From contig NZ_FUYX01000017.1 in assembly GCF_900168195.1 (NCBI RefSeq), forward strand, positions 1 to 64,000: a stretch of 64,000 bases of DNA, written 5' to 3'. Within the stretch, counting starts at the first letter, position 1. Each line of letters opens with the position of its first letter. Below the pieces are notes generated by a model. The model worked only from the letters and a program-made list of their open reading frames with translations, was not told the DNA's origin and searched no databases. This document shows positions 16,463-25,825 of the stretch, in pieces. Made by a program: the position numbers and the translations under genes. Source of the stretch: Allobosea thiooxidans (GTDB lineage: Bacteria > Pseudomonadota > Alphaproteobacteria > Rhizobiales > Beijerinckiaceae).

Positions 16463-17464
16463 ATGAGCAGGATTCCCATAACGCGTTGCCAGTTCCTCAT
16501 CCCGTTCGCGGATATCTACGATGAGATCGGCGCACCTACCGCGTCGCTGTTGGAGAAGTTTCGCCTGCCGACCTCGCTTATGGAGAAAGCGGACGATTTC
16601 GTGCCGCTGCTGCGCGCGGTGGACTTCGCCGAAAGAGGGCAGCAATCACAGGGCATCGTCGATTTCGGCTTTCAGGCCGCGAAGCGGCTTGAATTCTGTC
16701 ACCTCAGTGCGAGGCTCAGGACGGTCGTCGGATATTCGCCGACGCTGTTCACCGCCCTGCAGCAGGTCTGCAAATTGGCGACGCTCGAAGACAACGTCCT
16801 CAATATGTGGCTTGAGCACAGCGACGACCATGTGAAGATATGTAGCAAGCTCATCGGCACCTCCGGCCTTGCCCATCTCGAGCATTCGCAGTGGCTGCAG
16901 AACATCTTCCCGATCCACATCGTGCGGCAGTTCGCCGGGCCGGGTTGGGAGCCTGCGACCATCGCTTTCGAAGCGCGCTACGTTCCGAGCCTGGAAACCC
17001 GGTCCTGCTGGCCCAATACGCGCTTCCTCTCCGGGCAGTTCGCCTCCTGGATCGAGGTGCCGCGCTCGTTCATGGCATTGACCAACGCCATCGGCGAGCT
17101 GTCGCCCGATTGTCTCGATGACGAGGCCACCTCCGCCGGAGATGACGTGATCCGGTCGCTCAGGCTGATGCTGCCGTCCTATCTGGACGAGGGAATTCCG
17201 AGCGTCGCCGAAATCGCGGAGATGGCGGGGACCAGCGTCAGGAGTCTTCAGCGCCGCCTCTCGCTCGCCGGCCTGACCTACTCGGAATTGCTGGAGGCGG
17301 CGCGGTTCGAAAAGGCCGCCAAGTTGCTGCGCACGACGGATGCGAAAGTCATCGAGGTCGCGTTTGCGGCGGGTTATGCCGACCCGGCGCATTTCACCCG
17401 CGCCTTTCGCCGCATGTCCGGCACGACGCCGCGTCGGTTTCGCCATGAAGCGCGGCCGCGATGA
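16463..17464 (+). CDS. AraC-family transcriptional regulator
   Basis: A 333-residue regulator: an N-terminal domain of the AraC-arabinose-binding-like type (IPITRCQFLIPFADIYDEIG, SPTLFTALQQVCKLATLEDN) and a C-terminal double HTH (SVAEIAEMAGTSVRSLQRRL, KVIEVAFAAGYADPAHFTRA, FRRMSGTTPRRFR). The ATG at 16463 is preceded by a very strong GGGGGAGG. The targets are unknown; its own promoter carries a tandem repeat suited to it. Confidence 0.9.
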   Translation: MSRIPITRCQFLIPFADIYDEIGAPTASLLEKFRLPTSLMEKADDFVPLLRAVDFAERGQQSQGIVDFGFQAAKRLEFCHLSARLRTVVGYSPTLFTALQQVCKLATLEDNVLNMWLEHSDDHVKICSKLIGTSGLAHLEHSQWLQNIFPIHIVRQFAGPGWEPATIAFEARYVPSLETRSCWPNTRFLSGQFASWIEVPRSFMALTNAIGELSPDCLDDEATSAGDDVIRSLRLMLPSYLDEGIPSVAEIAEMAGTSVRSLQRRLSLAGLTYSELLEAARFEKAAKLLRTTDAKVIEVAFAAGYADPAHFTRAFRRMSGTTPRRFRHEARPR

Positions 17465-17487
17465 GCTTGCCGCCTTGCGGGGTGGTT

Positions 17488-17530
17488 GGAGAGGGAGCGG
17501 TACCGCCTCCCAACGGCACGCTCCCTCTCC
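17488..17530 (+). terminator. Hairpin after the AraC gene
   Basis: Perfect 12-base arms (GGAGAGGGAGCG 17488-17499; complement 17519-17530) with a 19-base loop, 24 bases past the stop codon. No T run follows. It is a likely transcript end or stability element. Confidence 0.5.
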
Positions 17531-17704
17531 GCAGGCATCCGGATGCCCGCGCCCGTCGCGAGTGCCATGTTGCGCTGGCCCATTCCGAAAACGAGCCAAC
17601 GAGCGTTAGCGGGAGTAGGCCGACGCAGCGATTACGGCGGGATTAAATCGCCGTTACCGGTGACCCGATATCGCGCGTCGGCGAGGTGACGTGCCGACGG
17701 AGGT

Positions 17705-18013
17705 TCAGATCCAGACCCAGCGGCAGCGCTGGACGCGCCGGCCGCGCCGGTCCCGTTCCATCCGACAGACGCGGCGGCGCCGGACATAGCGGCGATGATG
17801 GCGATAGCGGCTGTCCCGGTGGTGCCAGTGCGGCGACGTGCCGGGGCTCTGCGCATATTCGAGCGGCAGCGCGTCCAGTGACGTGCCGGCGGTCGCTTCC
17901 GTTTCCGATGCCGGAAGCGATGGCGGAGCTGCCACCGCTTCGGTCACGCTCAAGGTGCGGCCGCCCGCCGCCGCCGCCGCGAAGATGCCGAGAATGAATG
18001 ACCGACGCTGCAT
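17705..18013 (-). CDS. Small exported protein with His/Arg-rich tail
   Basis: 102 residues. The ATG at 18013 is preceded by AGGAAAGGA. MQRRSFILGIFAAAAAGGRT is a signal-like N-terminus (RR plus a hydrophobic stretch); then comes a low-complexity middle and a tail of His, Arg, Tyr and Trp (HWHHRDSRYRHHRRYVRRRR, ending RCRWVWI). Such protamine-like small secreted proteins recur in Hyphomicrobiales, without known function. Metal or nucleic-acid/polyanion binding is conceivable from composition. Confidence 0.65.
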   Translation of the reverse strand: MQRRSFILGIFAAAAAGGRTLSVTEAVAAPPSLPASETEATAGTSLDALPLEYAQSPGTSPHWHHRDSRYRHHRRYVRRRRVCRMERDRRGRRVQRCRWVWI

Positions 18014-18278
18014 AGGCAGGTCCTTTCCTTGCCGTTCAAAGCAGGACGCGGCCGAACCCCCGATCGGAGTTCGCCGCCCCGGCCACTGCCGCCGCGAGGC
18101 AGGGATTGCTCCTGGGCCGGCGGCGGCCAAAGACCGCCGCGCGCGGCCGGGCAGCGACAGCGCCTTGTGACGAGAGCCACCGCGTCAGGATAGCGGCGCG
18201 AGCCGGCGGCCGCCTTGATCGCCCGTGCCAATCATGGGCGCCCCGTCCCAAATTGCGGTCCGGCCCGCGCGCCTATGC

Positions 18279-19985
18279 CTAGCCGCCCCGGTTGCTGTAG
18301 GCGCCCTCGGCTGCGGGCTCGCTGGCCGCCGGCGCCCTGGCTCGCGCCGCCAGATGCCGTTTCAGCGCCGAAAGCTGCTCCGCCGGCCATTGCCCGGCGC
18401 CGAGCACCGCGGTCCAGGCCTCGATGTAGTGCTCGGGGGCATAGACGTGCCCGTGGCCGATCGGCGTCCCGGCCGCCACGGCCATGTCGAGCGCCAGCTG
18501 CAGCATGGTGACGATCGGATACCAGCGCAGTTCTGCCGAGACGTCCGGCCCGCGCGGCGCGTCCATCCAGGACGGCCGGCGATAGGCGTCCCGGTAGTCG
18601 AAGAAGACGATCGGGTCGCTCGCATATTGCAGATAGACCAGCCGCATGGGGCCCCAGGGCCGATCGGGCGGGACGGTCGGGCCGCCCTGGTTCATGAAGC
18701 GCACGATGCGGCCGTCGCGGAATTCGGGGAGCCATTGCGGTGAGCCGGGGTTGCGGGCCTCGGTGATCGATCGCCAGAGCCGGCTTTCGAAGGGCGGGCC
18801 GCTCCACAGCGCGCCGTCGACCGGGTCTCCGATCATCTCGAACAGTTCGGCGGATTTCTGGGAGTTCATCGCGCCGAGGCTGAGGCCGTGCAGGTAGAGC
18901 TTCGGGCGCGCGTCGTGAGGCAGGGCCGTCCAGTAGCGGTAGATCTCGCGGAAGAGCGCATGGGCCGTGTCGGAGCCGAATTCCGGCTGGGCCAGAAGCG
19001 AAAGCGGGCTGCTCAGATAGGAATACTGCACCGCGACGCTGGCGATGTCGCCGTCGCGCAGATACTCGACCGCATCCATGGCCGAGGGGTCGACCCAACC
19101 GGTGCCCGTCGGGGTGATGATGACGAGCGTGGAGCGGGCGAACCCGCCGACACGCTTGAGCTCCTCGAGGGCTAGCTTCGCCCGCGCCTCGGGGCTGTCT
19201 GCACCGCGCAACCCGACATAGACGCGCAGCGGCTCCCGGGCCGGGCGGCCGCTCTGGGCGCTGATCTGCTCGGCGCTCGGCCCGCTGGCGATGAATTCGC
19301 GCCCGGCGCGGCCGAGCTCGCGCCAGCCGACGAGGGAGGCGGCGCTGCCGGTCTTGAGCGGATCGGTCGGCCGGGCGCGCTCCGGCTCGATCAGGGCGTC
19401 GAATTCGCGATAGGAGGAATCGAGCAGGCGGAAGACGCCGCGCGCCACGACGTCGCTGGCCAGCGACCAGAACAGCAGCGCCGCCAGGCCGATGCCGATG
19501 ACGTTCGCCAGCCGGCGCGGGACGGCGCGCCGGACGATGCCTGCAAGCCAGTTCGCCAACCTCTTGAACAGGCGTGCGATCAGCAACACCAGAGCGAAGG
19601 TGACCAGGGCTACCGCGCACAGCTTGAGGGGATGCGATCCTGGCAGGGGCGGCAGCTCGAAGGCCGCCCGGACCGAGTTCTGCCAATCCGCCGCCTTCCA
19701 CAGGAACAGCAGCGCAATCAGCAACGACAGCAGCAGCGCCGCTGCGTTCGCCAGCCGGCGCAGGCGCTCGGACGGTCCGGGCAGTTCGAGATAGCGCCAG
19801 AGCTGCCGCGACAGCACGCCGAGGCCATAGCCGATCGCGAAGCAGATTCCGGCCAGCGCACCCTGCGGAAGCGGGCCGCGCGGGATCAGCGTCGGCGTCA
19901 GAGCCGCGGCGAAGAGCAGGGTTCCTAGCGCCAGCCCGACGCCCGAGAGCGAGGCCAGCTGCCCCCGAATCCAGCGCTTCAACAC
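18279..19985 (-). CDS. Membrane-anchored alpha/beta hydrolase (Abhydrolase_9 type)
   Basis: 568 residues with a GTG start (19985) preceded by GGGGGATCGAC. The N-terminal ~185 residues hold about four to five membrane helices (14-34, 41-60, 78-97, 121-141, 160-182). The C-terminal part is a hydrolase domain with nucleophile Ser369 in LHGLSLGAMNS and later conserved text such as DGALWSGPPFESRLW and VYLQYASDPIVFFDY. This matches the family of predicted membrane esterase/lipase-like proteins with unknown substrate. The same frame stays open to 21320, but that extension is antisense to rmlB and not coding. Confidence 0.82.
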   Translation of the reverse strand: MLKRWIRGQLASLSGVGLALGTLLFAAALTPTLIPRGPLPQGALAGICFAIGYGLGVLSRQLWRYLELPGPSERLRRLANAAALLLSLLIALLFLWKAADWQNSVRAAFELPPLPGSHPLKLCAVALVTFALVLLIARLFKRLANWLAGIVRRAVPRRLANVIGIGLAALLFWSLASDVVARGVFRLLDSSYREFDALIEPERARPTDPLKTGSAASLVGWRELGRAGREFIASGPSAEQISAQSGRPAREPLRVYVGLRGADSPEARAKLALEELKRVGGFARSTLVIITPTGTGWVDPSAMDAVEYLRDGDIASVAVQYSYLSSPLSLLAQPEFGSDTAHALFREIYRYWTALPHDARPKLYLHGLSLGAMNSQKSAELFEMIGDPVDGALWSGPPFESRLWRSITEARNPGSPQWLPEFRDGRIVRFMNQGGPTVPPDRPWGPMRLVYLQYASDPIVFFDYRDAYRRPSWMDAPRGPDVSAELRWYPIVTMLQLALDMAVAAGTPIGHGHVYAPEHYIEAWTAVLGAGQWPAEQLSALKRHLAARARAPAASEPAAEGAYSNRGG

Positions 19986-20204
19986 GTCGATCCCCCGCCG
20001 CAACGGTACCGGTCGGTCATCGTGCCGCCCCGTCCGAGCGGGGGACGGTAGCAGCGGCGTCTCCCGGCTGGCAATCCGCCGCTGCGGGGGGCGGCGAGGT
20101 GTTGGCGCATGCCGAGGCTTTCCCGTCCGGCAGGTTTTCCGGGCGGCCGGGGTTGTGCTAGGCCCTGCCGACCGGTCCCCGGCGGCCGCAGCAGCGAGGT
20201 GTCC

Positions 20205-21254
20205 TTGAAGTTCCTGGTGACGGGTGGAGCGGGTTTCATCGGTTCGGCGGTGGTGCGCCGGCTGATCGGCGAGACGGCGCATGAGGTCTGCGTGGTCGAC
20301 AAGCTGACCTATGCCGGCAACCTGGCCTCGCTCGCGCCCATCGCGGCGAGCGAGCGCTACCGCTTCGAGAAGGCCGATATCGGCGATGGCGAGCGGATGC
20401 GCGCGATCCTCGCCGAATTCCGCCCGGACATCGTGATGAATCTCGCCGCGGAGAGCCATGTCGACCGCTCGATCGACGGGCCGGCGGCCTTCATCGACAC
20501 CAATATCGTCGGCACCTTCACCCTGCTGCAGGAGACGCTGCGCTACTGGCGGGAGCTGGAGGGCGAGGCGAAGGTGCGCTTCCGCTTCCATCACATCTCG
20601 ACGGACGAGGTCTTCGGCTCGCTCGGGCCGGAGGGGCATTTCCGCGAGGACACGGCCTATCAGCCGAACTCGCCCTATTCGGCGTCGAAGGCGGCCTCCG
20701 ACCACCTGGTCCGCGCCTGGCACCACACCTACGGGCTGCCGACCCTGGTGACGAACTGCTCGAACAATTACGGGCCCTATCACTTCCCCGAGAAGCTGAT
20801 CCCGCTGATGATCCTCAACGCGCTCGAGGGCAAGGCGCTGCCGGTCTATGGTGACGGGCGCAACGTCCGCGACTGGCTTTATGTCGAGGACCACGCGGAG
20901 GCGCTGCTGGCGGTAGCGGAGCGTGGCCGCCCCGGCGAGGTCTATGCCATCGGCGGGCATAACGAGATGGCCAATATCGACGTGGTCGAGCGCATCTGCG
21001 CCACGCTCGACTCGCTCCGGCCGGATCCGGCCGGCCCGCGCAGGCGGCTGATCAGCTTCGTCGCCGACCGGCCGGGCCATGATGCGCGCTACGCCATCGA
21101 CGCCGGCAAGATCGGGCACGAGCTGGGCTGGCGCCCGCGCCATGATTTCGAGAGCGGGCTGCGCCGGACGGTGGAGTGGTATCTCGCCAATCCGGGCTGG
21201 TGGGGCGACATCCGCTCCGGCGTCTATCGCGGTGAGCGCCTGGGCGCGGGCTGA
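20205..21254 (+). CDS. rmlB: dTDP-glucose 4,6-dehydratase
   Basis: 349 residues, second step of dTDP-L-rhamnose synthesis (dTDP-glucose to 4-keto-6-deoxyglucose). NAD-binding GGAGFIGS is near residue 7; [12 protein letters not shown] and [11 protein letters not shown] (the Tyr-x3-Lys pair) carry the catalytic residues; [18 protein letters not shown] is diagnostic. I start it at TTG 20205, with AGCGAGG five bases upstream; GTG 20199 is the alternative. It is first of rmlB-C-D-A. Confidence 0.95.
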   Translation: MKFLVTGGAGFIGSAVVRRLIGETAHEVCVVDKLTYAGNLASLAPIAASERYRFEKADIGDGERMRAILAEFRPDIVMNLAAESHVDRSIDGPAAFIDTNIVGTFTLLQETLRYWRELEGEAKVRFRFHHISTDEVFGSLGPEGHFREDTAYQPNSPYSASKAASDHLVRAWHHTYGLPTLVTNCSNNYGPYHFPEKLIPLMILNALEGKALPVYGDGRNVRDWLYVEDHAEALLAVAERGRPGEVYAIGGHNEMANIDVVERICATLDSLRPDPAGPRRRLISFVADRPGHDARYAIDAGKIGHELGWRPRHDFESGLRRTVEWYLANPGWWGDIRSGVYRGERLGAG

Positions 21255-21273
21255 GCAGGCAGGGAAGACGGAT

Positions 21274-21831
21274 ATGCCGAGCATCGAAGATTGCGCAGTG
21301 CCGGATGTGAAGCTGATCACGCCGACGAGGCACGGCGATCATCGCGGCTTCTTCTCGGAGACCTGGAGCCGCGCCGCCTTCGCCGAGATCGGCGTCGACA
21401 TCGATTTCGTGCAGGACAACCATTCGCTGTCGGCCACCGTCGGCACGCTGCGCGGCTTGCATTTCCAGTCGCCGCCCTGCGCGCAGGACAAGCTGGTCAG
21501 GGTGACGCGCGGGCGGATCCTCGACGTCGCCGTCGACATCCGGGCTTCGTCGCCGACCTTCGGCAAGCATGTCGCGGTGGAGCTTTCGGCCGAGAACTGG
21601 AGGCAATTGCTCGTTCCGGTCGGTTTTGCCCATGGCTTCGTCACACTCGAGCCCAATACCGAGGTGCAATACAAGGTGAGCGCGCCTTATTCGCCCGAGA
21701 ACGACCATGGGCTCGCCTTCGACGATCCCGCGCTCGGGATCGACTGGGGCCTGCCGCTGGCGGGACTGACGCTCTCGGACAAGGACCGCAAGCATCCCCG
21801 GCTCGCCGAGATGCTGCGCTATTTCGATTGA
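21274..21831 (+). CDS. rmlC: dTDP-4-dehydrorhamnose 3,5-epimerase
   Basis: 185 residues of the RmlC cupin family. It shows DHRGFFSETW, VQDNHSLSATVGTLRGLHFQ (the catalytic His region), ILDVAVDIR, LLVPVGFAHGFVTL and VQYKVSAPYSPENDHGLAF. It performs the double epimerisation at C3 and C5 of the keto sugar. Starting 19 bases after rmlB and ending five bases before rmlD, it belongs to one operon. Confidence 0.95.
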   Translation: MPSIEDCAVPDVKLITPTRHGDHRGFFSETWSRAAFAEIGVDIDFVQDNHSLSATVGTLRGLHFQSPPCAQDKLVRVTRGRILDVAVDIRASSPTFGKHVAVELSAENWRQLLVPVGFAHGFVTLEPNTEVQYKVSAPYSPENDHGLAFDDPALGIDWGLPLAGLTLSDKDRKHPRLAEMLRYFD

Positions 21832-21836
21832 GGCCT

Positions 21837-22736
21837 ATGCGGATCACGGTGACGGGACAGACAGGCCAGGTGGTGCGTGCCCTGCTGGAGCGGGCGCCGG
21901 CTGGGGTCGATGTCATTGCCCTGGGGCGGCCGGTGCTCGACCTGGCGCAGCCGGGGACGATCGCGGCCGCGCTGGCGGGGAGCCGGCCGGACGTCATCGT
22001 CAACGCCGCCGCCTATACCGCCGTCGACCAGGCCGAGAGCGAGCCGGATCTCGCCATGCGGATCAACGGCGCTGGCGCCGGCGAGGTGGCGCGGGCTGCG
22101 GCGTCGCTCGGCGTGCCGGTGATCCAGCTCTCGACCGACTATGTCTTCGACGGCAGGCTCGACCGGCCCTATCGCGAGGATGATCCGGTCGCGCCGGGCT
22201 CGGCCTATGGGGCGAGCAAGCTCGCGGGCGAGCGCGCGGTCGCCGCGGCGACGCCGGATCATGCGATCCTGCGTACGGCCTGGGTCTACAGCCCCTTCGG
22301 CAAGAATTTCGTCCGCACCATGCTGAAGCTGGGCGAGACGCACGGGGAGGTCGGCGTCGTCGCCGACCAGATCGGCTGCCCGACCAGCGCGCTCGACATC
22401 GCCGATGCGGTCTTCGCCGTGGCGCGCAACCTGCGCGAACAACCGGAGCAGGCCTCGCTGCGCGGCATCTTCCACATGGCGGGGCAGGGCGAGGCGAGCT
22501 GGGCCGATCTCGCCGAGACGATCTTCACGGAGGCCGAAGCGCTGGGGCGCCGGCCCGTGCGGGTCCGCCACATCGCCACGGCGGATTATCCGACGCCGGC
22601 ACGCCGGCCGGGCAATTCCCGGCTGGATTGCACCAAGCTCGGCGATCACCACGGTGTCACGCTGCCGGACTGGCGCCAGGCGGCAGCGGCCTGTGTCCGA
22701 AGGCTGCTCGCGGAAGAAACGGAGAAGGCGTCATGA
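21837..22736 (+). CDS. rmlD: dTDP-4-dehydrorhamnose reductase
   Basis: 299 residues, extended [23 protein letters not shown] is the NADPH-binding start; [49 protein letters not shown] (YxxxK) and [18 protein letters not shown] are family landmarks. It reduces the keto group to give dTDP-L-rhamnose. Its TGA overlaps the rmlA start (ATGA). Confidence 0.95.
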   Translation: MRITVTGQTGQVVRALLERAPAGVDVIALGRPVLDLAQPGTIAAALAGSRPDVIVNAAAYTAVDQAESEPDLAMRINGAGAGEVARAAASLGVPVIQLSTDYVFDGRLDRPYREDDPVAPGSAYGASKLAGERAVAAATPDHAILRTAWVYSPFGKNFVRTMLKLGETHGEVGVVADQIGCPTSALDIADAVFAVARNLREQPEQASLRGIFHMAGQGEASWADLAETIFTEAEALGRRPVRVRHIATADYPTPARRPGNSRLDCTKLGDHHGVTLPDWRQAAAACVRRLLAEETEKAS

Positions 22737-23626
22737 AGGGCATCATCCTCGCGGGCGGCTCGGGCACGCGGCTTCACCCGATGACGCTGGCGATCTCGAA
22801 GCAGCTTCTGCCGGTCTACGACAAGCCGATGATCTATTACCCGCTCAACACGCTGATGCAGGCGGGCATCCGCGAGATCCTGATCATTTCGACCCCGCAC
22901 GACCTGCCGCATTTCCAGCGCCTGCTCGGCGACGGGGCGGAATGGGGCCTGAAGCTGGCCTATGCGGAGCAGCCGCATCCGGGCGGGCTGGCGCAGGCCT
23001 ATCTGATCGGGGCCGATTTCGTCGGCGGCGGGCCGTCGGCGCTGATTCTCGGCGACAATCTGTTCTACGGCCACAGCCTGACCGAGATGATGCAGGCCGC
23101 CGCCCAGCGCGAGCGCGGCGCGACGGTCTTCGCCTATCAGGTCCGCGATGCCGAGCGTTACGGCGTGGTTTCCTTCGATGCGAACGGCAAGGCGCTCTCG
23201 ATCGAGGAGAAGCCGAAGGCGCCGAAGTCGAACTGGGCGGTGACCGGGCTCTATTTCTACGATGCGCAGGTGGTCGAGATCGCGGCCGGGCTCGAGCCCT
23301 CGGCGCGCGGCGAGCTCGAGATCACCGACGTCAACCGGGCCTATCTCGAACGCGGCGAATTGTCGGTGGAGCGAATGGGGCGCGGCTTCGCCTGGCTCGA
23401 CACCGGCACGCCCGACAGCCTGCTCCAGGCCGCGGAGTTCGTCCGCACCCTCGAAAGCCGCCAGGATCTGCGGATCGCCTGTCCCGAGGAGACCGCCTGC
23501 CGCCAGGGCTGGATCAGCCCCGTGGCGCTCGGCGCGCTCGGCGAGACGCTCGCCAAGAGCGATTATGGCCGCTATCTCGTCCGGATCGCAGCCGAGCTGC
23601 AGGAGCAGGCAGGCGCGGCCGGTTGA
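22733..23626 (+). CDS. rmlA: Glucose-1-phosphate thymidylyltransferase
   Basis: 297 residues. The N-terminus [20 protein letters not shown] with [16 protein letters not shown] is the nucleotidyltransferase signature; [19 protein letters not shown] and [20 protein letters not shown] follow. It makes dTDP-glucose, first step of the pathway, and is the usual target of feedback inhibition by dTDP-rhamnose. It overlaps rmlD by four bases and is last in the operon. Confidence 0.95.
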   Translation: MKGIILAGGSGTRLHPMTLAISKQLLPVYDKPMIYYPLNTLMQAGIREILIISTPHDLPHFQRLLGDGAEWGLKLAYAEQPHPGGLAQAYLIGADFVGGGPSALILGDNLFYGHSLTEMMQAAAQRERGATVFAYQVRDAERYGVVSFDANGKALSIEEKPKAPKSNWAVTGLYFYDAQVVEIAAGLEPSARGELEITDVNRAYLERGELSVERMGRGFAWLDTGTPDSLLQAAEFVRTLESRQDLRIACPEETACRQGWISPVALGALGETLAKSDYGRYLVRIAAELQEQAGAAG

Positions 23627-23729
23627 CGGACCGGCCGCGACACCGTCGCGCGCTGCAGATTCATCTTGCACTCCCGCCCGCTATCGCATTCGATCTCGTC
23701 TTCGCAGCGATGCGACACCAACCTTGCGG

Positions 23730-23927
23730 ATGAGGTTCATGCGACCCGAGCGCAGGCATCATTATCAGATGCCGCTCCGCATCACCGGCCCGGTTCGCGC
23801 CCCGCGGGCGGCGAACGACAACAGGCCGGCGATCCCCGGGCGCGCGGCCGGCGCCGGCCGCCGCCGCGCCCTCGTGATCGCGGCCATCCTGACAGCCTTG
23901 GCTTTCGCCGCCAGCCTGCTGGTGTAG
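23730..23927 (+). CDS. Small single-span membrane protein
   Basis: 65 residues: a basic N-terminal half including APRAANDNRPAIP, a word common in small alphaproteobacterial proteins, then one hydrophobic helix at the C-terminus (ALVIAAILTALAFAASLLV). It lies between rmlA and the convergent sugar transferase. No function is recognised. The tail-anchored layout suggests a real protein, but a clear ribosome site is lacking. Confidence 0.5.
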   Translation: MRFMRPERRHHYQMPLRITGPVRAPRAANDNRPAIPGRAAGAGRRRALVIAAILTALAFAASLLV

Positions 23928-23979
23928 ATCGGCCACGAGCTTCGCGGATGCGGCGGGCGCTCCCGCGTCGCGGGGCGGC

Positions 23980-25422
23980 TCAGCGTGCGTTCATGAAGGC
24001 GCGGGGGCTGAGAACGGTCCGCAACAGGATCCCGATATCGAGCCAGAACGACCAGTTCTCGATGTACCAGTGATCGCAGGCGATGCGCTGGGCCATCTTC
24101 TCGTCCGTATCGGTCTCGCCGCGCAGGCCGTTGACCTGGGCCCAGCCGGTGATCCCAGGCTTGACGTTGTGGCGGCGGGCGTAGTTGGCGATCCGGCGCT
24201 GGAAGGCGACGTCATGGGCAAGCGCGTGCGGACGCGGCCCGACCAGCGACATGTCGCCGGAGAGCACGTTGAGCAGCTGCGGCAGCTCGTCCAGGTTGAA
24301 GCGGCGCAGCACCCGTCCGATCCGGGTGATGCGCGGGTCGTCGCGCTTGGCCTGGACGATGACCGGACCGTCGTCGGTGCTGGTCATGGTGCGGAACTTG
24401 TAGATTCGGAAGGCCTGCTGGTTGAAACCATAGCGCCGCTGGCGGAATAGAACCGGCCCGGGCGAGTCGAGCCGGATCAGCGCTGCGATGGCGAGCAGCA
24501 GCGGCAGGGTCAGCACCAAAGCGCAGGTGGCGGCGGCGATGTCGAAGGCGCGCTTTGCCGTGACCTCAACCGGCGATAACGGCTGGCGGGTCAGGCGCAG
24601 GCTGGTGAGCGATCCGGTATGGACGATATGGGGCCGGTCGAAGCGCTCCATGATCGGCTCTGGCGCGAGATGGATCGCGACGGGCAGGTTGGTGAAGGCG
24701 TCGACGCAGGCATCGATGGTCGCCCGGTCGGACCAGGGCAGGGCGATGAAGACCGCGTCGGGCCGCTTCGTGCGGCAGCTCGACACCGCCACGGCGAGGT
24801 CTCCAGCCAGCGCCGCCTGGCTGCCTGGCCCCGCCGATTTCAGGAAGGCGACGTCGACGATGGCGACGCCAACCTGCCACGGCTTGTGCCGGCCGACGAA
24901 GTCCATCACATGGGCCTCCCGGCCGATCAGGAAGACCCGCTCGGCGGCGATCCGGCCGGTCCTGCTGCTGCTGACGACGAGGCGCACGATCAGCGAGCGC
25001 GACAAGGCGATCACCGGGATGCCGGTGAGATAGGTCGCGAGAATGACGGCGCGGGAGTAGTGGCCGGCGATCTTGGCGAGGAAGAGCAACACCAGGAACG
25101 CCACCATGGTGATGTTCCAGACCACGAAGGCCGAGGTCATCTGGCCGCGCAGTGTCAGGTAGTTCGTGATCTGGTAGCGCCCGCGCATCAGATTGATGAA
25201 CACGAACAGCGTCGCGAGCATCATCGCGAGCTCCAGCGTCCGTCCCCGGGCGACGAAGGTGTCGTAGAAGGCAAAATTGTAGACGGTGGCCGCGAGATAG
25301 ACGAGCGAGAAGACCATGAGGCCGTCGCTCGCTGCCATCAGCGGCGCCAGCCACTGCCGCCAGATTCCGGCGCGGCCATCGGATGCCGCCAGTGCCGCTC
25401 CGCTCAGATCGTTGACGCTCAT
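23980..25422 (-). CDS. Polyisoprenyl-phosphate hexose-1-phosphate transferase (WbaP/ExoY superfamily)
   Basis: 480 residues. Four membrane helices in the first ~145 residues, a Rossmann-like middle domain, a fifth hydrophobic segment (DIAAATCALVLTLPLLLAIA) and the C-terminal sugar-transferase domain: RLDSPGPVLFRQRRYG, IYKFRTM, LDELPQLLNVLSGDMSLVGP, KPGITGWAQVNGLRGET. It loads the first sugar phosphate onto undecaprenyl phosphate at the inner face of the membrane. It is convergent with the rhamnose operon, so it may start a rhamnose-containing exopolysaccharide; no further glycosyltransferases are in view. Confidence 0.92.
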   Translation of the reverse strand: MSVNDLSGAALAASDGRAGIWRQWLAPLMAASDGLMVFSLVYLAATVYNFAFYDTFVARGRTLELAMMLATLFVFINLMRGRYQITNYLTLRGQMTSAFVVWNITMVAFLVLLFLAKIAGHYSRAVILATYLTGIPVIALSRSLIVRLVVSSSRTGRIAAERVFLIGREAHVMDFVGRHKPWQVGVAIVDVAFLKSAGPGSQAALAGDLAVAVSSCRTKRPDAVFIALPWSDRATIDACVDAFTNLPVAIHLAPEPIMERFDRPHIVHTGSLTSLRLTRQPLSPVEVTAKRAFDIAAATCALVLTLPLLLAIAALIRLDSPGPVLFRQRRYGFNQQAFRIYKFRTMTSTDDGPVIVQAKRDDPRITRIGRVLRRFNLDELPQLLNVLSGDMSLVGPRPHALAHDVAFQRRIANYARRHNVKPGITGWAQVNGLRGETDTDEKMAQRIACDHWYIENWSFWLDIGILLRTVLSPRAFMNAR

Positions 25423-25516
25423 TCTGCCCCAGCCTCATGAACAGGCCGCGGCCGGCGCGCGCTGCGCCAAACAGGCACAGCGGGCCGGCGCGGATCCGCC
25501 GTGGGCTGGAAATGGC

Positions 25517-25530
25517 AAGGCACGTGCCTT
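25517..25530. promoter_or_regulatory. Perfect 14-base palindrome upstream of the sugar transferase
   Basis: AAGGCACGTGCCTT, 95 bases before the sugar-transferase start. A perfect palindrome of this size in a promoter region is a candidate operator; no binding protein is identified. Confidence 0.4.
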
Positions 25531-25617
25531 AGCCGTTCGCGCCAAATCGGTGCGGGGAAAGGGAAAATTCGCGTTTTCGGAAGCTCGTCGAGCGATGCGG
25601 GCTCGGCGGCGAACGGG

Positions 25618-25642
25618 GCGCTGTCCCATTGCGGGACAGCGC
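25618..25642. terminator. Hairpin between dehydratase and sugar-transferase genes
   Basis: Ten-base perfect arms (GCGCTGTCCC 25618-25627; complement 25633-25642) with loop ATTGC, 184 bases past the dehydratase stop codon. It may end the L-arabinonate transcript, or be an operator: the TGTCCC/GGGACA arms recur at 38223-38236. Confidence 0.45.
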
Positions 25643-25825
25643 GGCGGAGACGGCACTCAGGCGGCTTCTCGCAACTTGGCGAAGGGGCTGGGCGAAGGGC
25701 TCAGGCGAAGCATCGCGGGCACGGCCGCGGCGGCGCTCTTCAGCGCCGCGTCACGGGGCGGCGCCATTGGCGAGGATCGCGCGATGGTCAGCGAGGGTGG
25801 GGTCGAGAGGAGGCCCCGCCTCGCA

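Larger units (their letters stand above)
25423..25825. other. 403-base intergenic region with palindromes
   Basis: No supported gene. It is the upstream region of the sugar transferase and the downstream region of the dehydratase, both read leftwards. It contains the 14-base palindrome at 25517-25530, an AT-rich patch near 25557-25578 (GAAAA and TTTTC arms) and the hairpin at 25618-25642. Confidence 0.6.

Noticed and set aside
19986..21320. Upstream extension of the alpha/beta hydrolase frame to 1013 codons
   Set aside because: The extra part is antisense to rmlB; a good GTG start with ribosome site exists at 19985.
25657..25770. Short minus-strand frame downstream of the dehydratase
   Set aside because: About 36 codons from an internal ATG, low complexity, no ribosome site, no family.
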